Of a stretch of DNA of 64,000 nt, positions 49,248 to 56,338 are shown piece by piece (within the stretch, counting starts at the first letter, position 1; every line of letters begins with the position of its first letter). The notes beneath the pieces are model-generated. The model had not been told where the DNA came from, ran no database searches, and was given only the letters and a program-made list of their open reading frames with translations. The position numbers and the translations under genes were made by a program. This stretch comes from JAPXRI01 sp033813635 (GTDB lineage: Bacteria; Bacillota; Clostridia; Oscillospirales; QAMX01): NCBI GenBank assembly GCA_033813635.1, contig JAPXRI010000009.1, positions 11,170 through 75,169 on the forward strand, in the 5' to 3' direction.

Positions 49248-50246
49248 ATGGGTTTTTTCAACCGCGCATTGTCCGGCCTTTGCCTCGCGGGCGAGCCAGT
49301 CAGGCTCTGCCCGGCGGAAATGAAACCGCTCAAAGGCAATCTTTATTCGAAGCCTTTGCCCGGCGCTGCGGAGCGGAGAGCTTTCTTCCGCTCGAGTTCA
49401 CCCTCGCTCCCGGGGACGAAACCCATGCCGAGCCCCTTAGGCGGCTGCTCTTCGAACACCACGGGCTTCCCGTTTTTCGATCTCTCGCCGGAGGACAGGC
49501 CGTATGTCTTCGGCATCGGCTGGTCGGGCCAGCGGCAGCAGGGATGTCTCCGTGTCCGACTGTGCGGTGACGGTAAAAGCAAGCCTCTGCGACGCGGATT
49601 TCTATCTTAGGCCGGGCGAGGAGGTCGCTCTTCCGTCCGTAATCTGCCCCGAGGGCGGCGAGGTCTCCGACGCGCGCAGGCAATTCCGCGCGCTGCTGCG
49701 GGAGAGCTTCAGCCCGCGCACGCGCCTCGGCGATAAACTGGATATCCCCCTCGCCATCCAGCCCTTCGACCGGTATTTCAGGCATGTCCCGGAGTGGGCG
49801 ACCGAGGCCGGGCAGCTTAAACATGTAAACGGGCTCTACCGCCTGTGGGCCACGCTGCTTGACGCTTTCCCCGGCCTTTTAATCCACAACTGCTCGAGCG
49901 GAGGCAGCGGATTCTCGCCGAGGAGCAGCGGCTTGAAAAATACTGGGACGGGGATTTCTACCCTCTGACCGAGCCGACGATCGACGAGAGCGGTTGGTGC
50001 GCCTGGCAGCTCTCGCTCGGCGATTCCGGCGCCGTTATCGCCTTCCGCCGGGAGGACTGCGTGAAAAACAGCTTCAAGGCGGCACTCTCCGCGATATCCG
50101 GCGAGAAGACGTACCGCGTCACCCTCACGGATGAGGGTCGTTCGCAGACAGTTCGGGATATATCCGGCGCGGAGCTCTCGGAGGGCATCCTCCTTGAGAC
50201 CCGCGGCCCGCGCGAGAGCGCTGTTCTGGAATACCGGGCGCTGTAA
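49248..50246 (+). pseudogene. Degraded alpha-galactosidase-like (GH36 type) pseudogene
   Basis: Fragments of one glycosidase lie in at least two other frames. In order: MGFFNRALSGLCLAGEPVRL; then SLFEAFARRCGAESFLPLEF in a second frame; PFFDLSPEDRPYVFGIGWSG back in the first; SLCDADFYLRPGEEVALPSV up to GLLIHNCSSGGSGF in a third; finally WDGDFYPLTEPTIDESGWCA to the end. The order and motifs (GIGWSGQ, NCSSGG, the C-terminal WQLSLGDSGAVIAF) match GH36 alpha-galactosidases, normally about 700 residues. About half is missing, including the acid/base region. Ribosome site AAAGGAG before 49248 and a -10 TATAAT at 49208-49213 remain. Multiple shifts and deletions mean a genuine decayed gene. Confidence 0.8.
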
Positions 50247-50273
50247 TCATAAAAAACTCATAGGAGAAAAATC

Positions 50274-51011
50274 ATGGGGATAATAAAATACGGTTTTCTT
50301 GACGTGGACGGGACGAAAATCGAGTATGAGGTGAGCGGGAAACCGGACGGCGAGCCGCTGTTGCTGCTGGCTGGCAACGGCGGGGACATGCACTGCTTTG
50401 AGGACAGCCTTTTGCCCGAGCTCTCCGAGCGCTTCAAGATTCTCCGCCTTTCCACCCGGGGCACCGGCAAATCGGACCGTGGACCCGGCAGGCTCACCTT
50501 CGAGACGGAGGCAGACGACATCCGCGCGCTTCTCGACAGTCTTGGCATCGATAAAACCAATATTTTCGGCTTCAGCGACGGCGGAAACCTCGGCCTTGTC
50601 TTTACGGTCGCGTACCAGGAAAGGGTCAAAGCGCTCGCGGTAATGGGGTCAAACCTGAACACCTTAGGGACGAAGACTCGGGAACAGCTCAAGATACACA
50701 AGAAGTTCGTAGCACTCTCGCGCAAGGCCAAAAAGACAAACGACCCCGCCGTCGCGCTGGCACGCGACATCGAGGGCATGATGGTAGGCCAGCCCCGCCT
50801 GAACTTCAAAAAAATCAGCGTGATTAAGGTGCCGTTTCTGAATATCTACGGCGAACACGATATGATCAAGCGCCGCCACTCCCGCAGTATAACCAGAGCC
50901 GTCGAAAACGGCGATGAAATGATGATCCTGAACCGCGGCCACGGCTCGTCGTTTGACAAAAGCCGCCTCTTCATTATCCCCGTTCTCCTCCGTTTCTTCG
51001 GCGCGATATAG
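50274..51011 (+). CDS. Alpha/beta hydrolase
   Basis: Cytoplasmic serine hydrolase of 245 residues with the alpha/beta fold. The nucleophile elbow is GFSDGGN (Ser101), preceded by an oxyanion-type LLLLAGNGGDM. The acid is likely the Asp of GEHDMIK and the base His in NRGHGSS. The TRGTGKSDRGPG loop before the elbow fits the esterase/haloperoxidase-like subgroup. The substrate is unknown. It follows the glycosidase pseudogene by 27 bases with AGGAG before its ATG, and ends at a strong terminator. The stop codon is TAG. Confidence 0.87.
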   Translation: MGIIKYGFLDVDGTKIEYEVSGKPDGEPLLLLAGNGGDMHCFEDSLLPELSERFKILRLSTRGTGKSDRGPGRLTFETEADDIRALLDSLGIDKTNIFGFSDGGNLGLVFTVAYQERVKALAVMGSNLNTLGTKTREQLKIHKKFVALSRKAKKTNDPAVALARDIEGMMVGQPRLNFKKISVIKVPFLNIYGEHDMIKRRHSRSITRAVENGDEMMILNRGHGSSFDKSRLFIIPVLLRFFGAI

Positions 51012-51016
51012 ACGCT

Positions 51017-51047
51017 AAAGGGAAAATCCGCGACGGATTTTCCCTTT
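51017..51047 (+). terminator. Terminator after alpha/beta hydrolase
   Basis: A perfect 14-bp stem (51017-51030 with 51034-51047), 3-base loop and a T-rich end, 6 bases after the stop codon. Confidence 0.88.
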
Positions 51048-51135
51048 TATATTAATATTTATTTGCAGCGTAAAGAAATCCCGGCTTTTTGTGACCTATA
51101 TATGGAACCTGCGAACTCGGAGAGGGAATCGCGAT

Positions 51136-51324
51136 ATGACCGAGTATTACAGATGGCTGTACGCCTATGTTTTCAACAGGCTGCACTCCTTTTCCGACAC
51201 GGAGGACGTGCTGCAGGAAACCTATCTCTGCGCGCTTTTAAACCGCCTTTTTGCCCATGTTGGTACCGTTGTCCGGAAGCTCCGTCTCTGTGCCGTTTTT
51301 TTAAGAACGCGGCAATATGTTTGA
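51136..51324 (+). pseudogene. Remnant of ECF-type RNA polymerase sigma factor (region 2)
   Basis: An ATG at 51136 with GAGGGAAT upstream opens a frame of 62 codons. The first 37 residues match sigma-70 region 2 of ECF factors: YYRWLYAYVFNRLHSFSDTE followed by DVLQETYLCALLNR. After that the sequence loses similarity and the frame ends inside the nfeD promoter. Region 4 is missing, so it cannot act as a sigma factor and is most likely the 5' fragment of a deleted gene. It could still be translated into a short peptide. Confidence 0.65.
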
Positions 51325-51349
51325 TATTTCCGGGGGCGCATGGTATAAT
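51321..51349 (+). promoter_or_regulatory. Promoter of nfeD-floA operon
   Basis: TTGATA at 51321-51326, a 17-base spacer and TATAAT at 51344-51349, 62 bases before nfeD. It overlaps the end of the sigma remnant. Confidence 0.8.
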
Positions 51350-51411
51350 GGAACCGATGAAATTAAAACAAAAAGAGCTTTCATCAAAAATAACGATAAC
51401 GGAGGTATCGC

Positions 51412-51933
51412 ATGGCACCCGCGTTTTTTGCTCTCGGTTTCGGAAATTTCATCGGAAATATCGACACCGTTTCGGCAATACTGTATATCGCCGGAATCAT
51501 CCTGCTCTTTGTCGAGATGTTCATACCGGGGTTCGGCATCGCCGGCGGGATAGGCACGGCGCTTATTATCGTCGGCATTATAATGACCGCCACCAGCGTT
51601 CTAGAAGCGGTGCTGATGTTCCTCATTCTGCTCGCCCTTGTGGCGCTGGTCCTCGTACTTATTCTGCGCTCTGCTAAAAAAGGAAAGCTCTCTAAAAAGC
51701 TGATTCTCCGCAGTGCCGCGACCCGCGGCGAGGGCTTCTCCGCGTCGGAGGACACCTCGTCCCTTGTGGGGTTCGAGGGCGTAGCGGCGACAAAGCTCCG
51801 CCCCGCCGGGACAGGAGAGTTCGACGGGAAGCGCCTCGACGTGGTCTCCGACGGCGAGTTCATCGAGCCGGGCTCAAAAATCAAAATTACCTCCGCGCAG
51901 GGTAGAAAAATCGTAGTGAAATCAATTAAGTAA
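51412..51933 (+). CDS. NfeD family membrane protein
   Basis: Membrane protein of 173 residues. Two or three helices (about 20-40, 42-62, 63-85) lead to a C-terminal OB-fold domain (SLVGFEGVAATKLRPAGTGEFDG, VVSDGEFIEPGSKIKI), the classic short NfeD form. NfeD proteins work with flotillin/SPFH partners in organising membrane domains, and the gene directly precedes floA by 25 bases. In Bacillus the equivalent pair is yqeZ-yqfA. No N-terminal ClpP-like protease domain is present. Confidence 0.9.
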   Translation: MAPAFFALGFGNFIGNIDTVSAILYIAGIILLFVEMFIPGFGIAGGIGTALIIVGIIMTATSVLEAVLMFLILLALVALVLVLILRSAKKGKLSKKLILRSAATRGEGFSASEDTSSLVGFEGVAATKLRPAGTGEFDGKRLDVVSDGEFIEPGSKIKITSAQGRKIVVKSIK

Positions 51934-51958
51934 AATATAAAGCGAAAGGACGATGGCC

Positions 51959-52951
51959 ATGGACCCCGTGTTGCTCTATCTGCTCGTTATAGCAGGAGTT
52001 ATCTTTATCCTCTCTCTGTTTTTCAGCTTCATTCCCGTCAGGCTCTGGATATCGGCCGCCGCCGCGGGCGTAAAGGTCGGCATTTTCAACCTGATCGGCA
52101 TGCGCCTGCGCCGCGTCGCGCCGTCCCGGGTCGTGAACCCGATGATCAAGGCGACGAAAGCCGGGCTTGACGTCAACATCAACAAGCTCGAGGCCCACTA
52201 CCTCGCCGGCGGCAATGTCGACAGAGTCGTCAACGCCCTTGTGGCCGCGCAGAGGGCGGACATCCCGCTGCAGTTTGAGCGCGCGGCCGCGATCGACCTC
52301 GCCGGCCGGGACGTCCTCGAGGCCGTCCAGATGAGCGTCAACCCGAAGGTCATCGAGACGCCGCTTATCGCCGCGATCGCGAAGGACGGCATTGAGCTCA
52401 AGGCAAAGGCGAGAGTCACCGTCAGGGCCAATATCGACAGGCTCGTCGGCGGCGCCGGGGAGCAGACGATCATCGCCCGGGTCGGCGAGGGCATAGTAAC
52501 CACCATCGGCTCGGCGCTCTCCCACAAAGACGTTTTGGAAAACCCCGACAGGATCTCGAACACGGTCCTAACCAAGGGTCTCGACGCAGGCACCGCGTTT
52601 GAGATTCTCTCAATCGATATCGCGGATGTGGACGTGGGCCGCAACATCGGCGCCCAGCTGCAGACCGACCAGGCCGAGGCCGACAAGCGCATCGCCCAGG
52701 CAAAGGCCGAGGAGCGCCGCGCGATGGCCGTGGCGACAGAGCAGGAGATGAAGGCCGCCGTCGTCGAAATGCGCGCGAAGGTCATAGAGGCCGAGGCCGA
52801 GGTCCCAAAGGCGATGGCCGAGGCGCTCCGCGAGGGCAAGCTCGGCGTTATGGATTACTACAATATGCAAAACATCATCTCCGATACCCAGATGAGAAAC
52901 ACCATCGCCAACACCGGCAAGCCCGACGCCGCTCCCCCGACGGTTAAATGA
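51959..52951 (+). CDS. floA: Flotillin-like protein FloA
   Basis: SPFH-domain membrane scaffold of 330 residues, involved in functional membrane microdomains. An N-terminal hydrophobic segment (about 5-27) is followed by a conserved FloA block (RVVNPMIKATKAGLDVNINK and HYLAGGNVDRVVNALVAAQR) and an Ala/Glu-rich coiled coil (QAEADKRIAQAKAEERRAMA). The length and segments match Bacillus YqfA. ATG 51959 is preferred to 51953 because AAAGGA ends at 51950. It is translated with nfeD upstream and a small unknown gene downstream. Confidence 0.94.
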   Translation: MDPVLLYLLVIAGVIFILSLFFSFIPVRLWISAAAAGVKVGIFNLIGMRLRRVAPSRVVNPMIKATKAGLDVNINKLEAHYLAGGNVDRVVNALVAAQRADIPLQFERAAAIDLAGRDVLEAVQMSVNPKVIETPLIAAIAKDGIELKAKARVTVRANIDRLVGGAGEQTIIARVGEGIVTTIGSALSHKDVLENPDRISNTVLTKGLDAGTAFEILSIDIADVDVGRNIGAQLQTDQAEADKRIAQAKAEERRAMAVATEQEMKAAVVEMRAKVIEAEAEVPKAMAEALREGKLGVMDYYNMQNIISDTQMRNTIANTGKPDAAPPTVK

Positions 52952-52985
52952 TTGCGGATAAACGGCGAAAGGAGGCTTTCAGGCC

Positions 52986-53318
52986 GTGAACGGATTGAGC
53001 GGATTAAGCGGGCTTTTGGACCTGCTCGGTGAATTGGCGAACACGCAAGTCCGGCGTTTTGAGCCGGCAAACAGGATGCAGCCGCAAAATTTCCAGCCAC
53101 CCCGCGTCTCTGAGGTCCCGGCAAAGACGGAAGCCGCTCCCGCGGACAGCGCGGTGGATCTGCCTCCCGAGGAAAAGCAGCAGCCGGTGCAGCGGGAGAT
53201 TCTGGCAGAGACCCCTGTATTCACCAGGGAACAGCTTGTCTCCGGCCTTGTGATGGCAGAAATTCTCGGAAAACCCGTCGCTTACAGGCGGAGCCGCGGC
53301 CGTTACGGTCTCGGCTGA
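52986..53318 (+). CDS. Small unknown protein downstream of floA
   Basis: Protein of 110 residues beginning with GTG at 52986, with AAAGGAGG 10 bases upstream. I do not recognise a family. The middle (about 28-70) is rich in Pro, Glu and Gln and likely disordered, while the two ends are helical: NGLSGLSGLLDLLGELANTQ and FTREQLVSGLVMAEILGKP. No signal peptide or membrane helix. It lies 34 bases after floA, before a strong terminator, so it probably belongs to the membrane-domain operon. Bacillus has a small gene (yqfB) in the same place, but similarity is not evident. Confidence 0.65.
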   Translation: MNGLSGLSGLLDLLGELANTQVRRFEPANRMQPQNFQPPRVSEVPAKTEAAPADSAVDLPPEEKQQPVQREILAETPVFTREQLVSGLVMAEILGKPVAYRRSRGRYGLG

Positions 53319-53347
53319 CCTAACACCCATTATAATTTATAGTTCCG

Positions 53348-53384
53348 AAGGCCGCCGCGAAAAGCATTTCGCGGCGGCCTTTTT
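53348..53384 (+). terminator. Terminator of nfeD-floA operon
   Basis: A perfect 14- to 15-bp stem (53348-53362 with 53367-53381) and short loop ending in TTTTT. Thirty bases after the small gene. Confidence 0.9.
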
Positions 53385-53446
53385 CACAAAACGCGGTATG
53401 CCTCATAGGATGTAGTGCGGAACTGGTATAACGAGGTGATTATATC

Positions 53447-53857
53447 TTGGACATGGTCGTACTGCAAACGCAGCGGGCTTACATAGAGGCGGAGACGAAG
53501 GATGCCGAGCTCTACAGAGAGCTTTCGAAAATCGCGCAAAACGCGGAATTCCGTCAGCTGCTGCTTCAGTTCTCGGACGACGAGCAGCTGCACGCCGATT
53601 TATTTGGCAGCATATATAAAAAAATGACCGGAAAAACCTATTCGCCGGAGATCATGAAGCCTGTCTTCACCGGGTCCTTCTTCGACATCCTGAGGGAACG
53701 GGTGATTGACGAGAGCGGGGACTACCGAAAATATGCGGAAAAATACATCGACACGCAGAAAAACGAAGCGCTGAAGGACGCTTATTACCGGGCGAGGACC
53801 GACGAAAACGTTCACGCACTGAGGCTTTTATACATGCTGAGCACCGAGGGAAAATAG
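53447..53857 (+). CDS. Ferritin-like / rubrerythrin-type protein
   Basis: Protein of 136 residues with a four-helix ferritin-like fold. Iron-ligand helices show the E-x-x-D/E...E-x-x-H pattern: IEAETKDAELYRELS, DDEQLHADLF (Glu-x-x-His) and RTDENVHALRL (Glu-x-x-His). It lacks a rubredoxin domain, so peroxidase activity with rubredoxin partners is uncertain; oxidative stress or iron handling is the usual role. The start is probably TTG at 53447 with GAGGTG 8 bases upstream; ATG 53453 is possible. The stop is TAG. It has its own terminator and no partners. Confidence 0.8.
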   Translation: MDMVVLQTQRAYIEAETKDAELYRELSKIAQNAEFRQLLLQFSDDEQLHADLFGSIYKKMTGKTYSPEIMKPVFTGSFFDILRERVIDESGDYRKYAEKYIDTQKNEALKDAYYRARTDENVHALRLLYMLSTEGK

Positions 53858-53869
53858 CGGCTAAAATAA

Positions 53870-53914
53870 GCCGGTGCCAAACGCATTTGCGCGCTTGGCA
53901 TCGGCAATTTCTTT
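53870..53914. terminator. Terminator between ferritin-like gene and lysyl-tRNA synthetase gene
   Basis: GCCGGTGCCAA (53870-53880) pairs with TTGGCATCGGC (53895-53905) with one wobble, followed by ATTTCTTTTTT. It lies between convergent genes. Confidence 0.85.
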
Positions 53915-53915
53915 T

Positions 53916-55943
53916 TTATTTTATCGCGGTGCCGTTCGGGATGCTGCCGTCCACGAAAACCACCTTGCAGCCGCAGGCGTTGTTCGTTCCTGCGAGGAGC
54001 ATGCCCTGCGAGGTCACTCCGGTGATGCGCGCGGGCTTTAAGTTCGCAACGACGATGATTTTCTTGCCCACAAGCTCTTCCGGCTTGTAGTCGTGCTTTA
54101 TCGACGAGACGATCACGCGCTCGCCGAGGCCGTCGTCAAGGGTGAGCTTATAGCAGTTCTGCGATTTTCTTATCTCCTGGCACTTGAGGATCTCACAGAC
54201 GCGCAGGTCAAGCTTATCGAAATAATCTATGTCGACCTCCGGCTTGACCGGCTTCACCGGGTCCGGCTCGCGCTGCTCCGGCGCGGGTTCCTCCTCCGGG
54301 GCCTCTTCATCAGGCGCCGTTTCGGCCCTCTCCTCCTCCGCGGTCTTCGGGTAGGAAAAATCCAGAAGCGGAAGGTAGCGCTCTTTTTCTATCGCGAACA
54401 GGAACAGATAGAGCCTCGGGCCCTTTTCCTTGCCGATTAAAAGCCTGTAGACATTTTTGAAAAATATGCTCTGGAGCTCCTTGCGCGCGTTCTGGTCGTC
54501 GTTCTCGAGCCCGTAGACCTTCTGCGGGATCGCGTAGATTGCGGCGTTCAGTTCATCCAGCGTATAGCTGCCGTTGGAGAGGTAGCTGTGAAGCTCGGCA
54601 ATCTCCTGTTTTTCCTCCGCGGACAGGGTCTCGTAGACCTCCCAGTTCCGGTGTTCGCGCAGGCGGTTGACATTTTCCGGACTGCACTTCTCAAGCCAGA
54701 ATTTCGCGCGGCCGAGCCTGTCCGCAAACTCCGCCTCCTTGTACGGCGTCCCGATCTTCTCAAAGACCGTTTCCAGCATCGCCGGGTTAAAATCCACCAC
54801 CGAGCCGAGCTGCACAAGCAGGCTCATCGGTACGGGCTTTATCTCTCTGCCCTCGATCAGGCAGTTTTCCATAATTTCGCGGACGGTCTCGTCGGCCTTC
54901 CCGCTCAGGTAATCGCCGTACATCCTGTCAAACTCGAAATACTGCTTTAGTATCCCGTCGTCAAAGCAGAAATCGAAGGCCTTGGTCGGGTCGGTCTTCG
55001 CGTAGAGCCAGAGAATGACCTCGGGCTGGTAAAGATTAAGGAGCACCTCGGGGGTCAGGTTCAGACCCGACGAGCTGGACATCTTGCCGGTCGACCCCTT
55101 GATGCCGATAAACTCGTAGCCCTGGAAAATCGGCGGCTCGTAGCCGAAGATTTTCTTCGAGATAACCTTTGAGGTCTGATAGCTTCCCATCGGCGCTGCG
55201 TGGTCCTTGCCGCCCGGCTCGAAGTCGACGCCCTCGTATGCCCAGCGCATCGCCCAGTCCACTTTCCAGGAGAGCTTGCAGTTGTGGTCGTTTTTGAAAT
55301 CAAATCTGCCGGCGTGTCCGCAGGCGCATTCATATTCGGCGGCCGCGGTCTTATCGTCGAACGCAGTGATCTTCGTCGTGTCCCTGCCGCAGACGGGACA
55401 GTAGATCGAAACCGGGAAATAGCTCTCCCGCTCCCCCGGCTGTGAATCCTGCGTGCGGAACGAATCCAGTATATCGAATATCTCGCCGCGTTTTTCAAGC
55501 GCCAGCAGAATATAGTCCGTGTATTTCCCCGAGCGGTACATCTCGGCCTGATGGCGGTAATCCATTTCGATGCCGAAGCGCCTGACCGACCTCTCAAACT
55601 CCTGCTCGAAATGCTCCGCGTAGCTCTTCGCCTGCTTATCCTCCTCAAAGGGGTTCGGCACGTCGGCGTAGGGGCAGCCGATGTATTTTTCCATGCCCTC
55701 CCTGGCCTCCGCCACGTTGACGGGGATCTTCCTCAGGCGGTCGAACTCGTCCCAGCTGAACAGGAAACGGGCCTTTTTGCCGGCCTTGCGCAGCGCCTTT
55801 GCCACGAAATAGCTCGTCGCCACGTCCCTGAAATTGCCGATGTGCACGGAGCCCGACGGGCTTATGCCGGCCGCGCAGACGTACTCTTCCTTGTTCGGAT
55901 TTCTACTGATGATCTCGCTCGCAATCTTTTCGGACCAATGCAT
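53916..55943 (-). CDS. lysS: Class I lysine--tRNA ligase fused to a tRNA-binding (Trbp111/EMAPII) domain
   Basis: Archaeal-type class I lysyl-tRNA synthetase of 675 residues. HIGH motif is PSGSVHIGN (29-37), KMSKS is KMSSSSG (287-293), and a zinc knuckle uses Cys182/185 and Cys206/208. The catalytic and anticodon domains end near 535. An acidic Pro/Glu linker (about 538-568) joins a C-terminal OB-fold like MetRS/Trbp111 (YFDKLDLRVCEILKCQEI, LKPARITGVTSQGMLLAG). Free-standing class I enzymes are about 520-530 residues, so the extra domain is a true extension that may raise tRNA affinity. No class II LysRS is in the window to tell whether this one is essential. Confidence 0.93.
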   Translation of the reverse strand: MHWSEKIASEIISRNPNKEEYVCAAGISPSGSVHIGNFRDVATSYFVAKALRKAGKKARFLFSWDEFDRLRKIPVNVAEAREGMEKYIGCPYADVPNPFEEDKQAKSYAEHFEQEFERSVRRFGIEMDYRHQAEMYRSGKYTDYILLALEKRGEIFDILDSFRTQDSQPGERESYFPVSIYCPVCGRDTTKITAFDDKTAAAEYECACGHAGRFDFKNDHNCKLSWKVDWAMRWAYEGVDFEPGGKDHAAPMGSYQTSKVISKKIFGYEPPIFQGYEFIGIKGSTGKMSSSSGLNLTPEVLLNLYQPEVILWLYAKTDPTKAFDFCFDDGILKQYFEFDRMYGDYLSGKADETVREIMENCLIEGREIKPVPMSLLVQLGSVVDFNPAMLETVFEKIGTPYKEAEFADRLGRAKFWLEKCSPENVNRLREHRNWEVYETLSAEEKQEIAELHSYLSNGSYTLDELNAAIYAIPQKVYGLENDDQNARKELQSIFFKNVYRLLIGKEKGPRLYLFLFAIEKERYLPLLDFSYPKTAEEERAETAPDEEAPEEEPAPEQREPDPVKPVKPEVDIDYFDKLDLRVCEILKCQEIRKSQNCYKLTLDDGLGERVIVSSIKHDYKPEELVGKKIIVVANLKPARITGVTSQGMLLAGTNNACGCKVVFVDGSIPNGTAIK

Positions 55944-55996
55944 ACCAAAACTCCTGATAAACCGTTGTTTACGGCAAAATTCTATATATCTTTTAT

Positions 55997-56025
55997 ATTA
56001 TAATACATCCCTTCGCCCAAGACAA
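55997..56025 (-). promoter_or_regulatory. Promoter of lysyl-tRNA synthetase gene
   Basis: On the minus strand: TTGTCT at 56025-56020, a 17-base spacer and TATAAT at 56002-55997, about 55 bases before the start. The short leader has a CCGT-AAACA-ACGG hairpin and no T-box. Confidence 0.75.
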
Positions 56026-56162
56026 GCGTTTTCGCCGAGAATTTTGACACCCTGCGCCTGCCGCAGGTTTTTGTCCCTATTCTGCCAATAATAATTTATG
56101 ATTTTTGCGCCGGACCGGTTTTATGCGTTTCCGGCAAAAGCGCGCCTGCGCCGGGAAAGCGA

Positions 56163-56185
56163 AATCGTTTACCCGTTAAACGATT
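56163..56185. promoter_or_regulatory. 9-bp inverted repeat upstream of exporter promoter
   Basis: AATCGTTTA (56163-56171) and TAAACGATT (56177-56185) are perfect complements around CCCGT. The 23-bp site ends 58 bases before the -35 of the ABC exporter promoter. It could be the operator of a dimeric activator or repressor, which is inference. Confidence 0.45.
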
Positions 56186-56243
56186 CTATCAAATCAGACA
56201 GCCTTTAGGCGAATTTCGTCTAGCATATTCATTGATGCTTATA

Positions 56244-56272
56244 TTGACTCCGGGCTCCGAAACGACTATACT
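56244..56272 (+). promoter_or_regulatory. Promoter of ABC exporter operon
   Basis: TTGACT at 56244-56249, a 17-base spacer and TATACT at 56267-56272, 66 bases before the ATG at 56339. Confidence 0.8.
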
Positions 56273-56338
56273 TTAATATAATATACATTTTTGGAAACAC
56301 GCATTTTCAGTGTTAATTTACGGCAATAGGAGTCATCT

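Larger units (their letters stand above)
55944..56338. other. Divergent intergenic region with two promoters and an inverted repeat
   Basis: This 395-base gap contains the lysS promoter on the minus strand, the exporter promoter on the plus strand and a 9-bp inverted repeat between them (56163-56185). I see no gene or known riboswitch. Confidence 0.6.
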
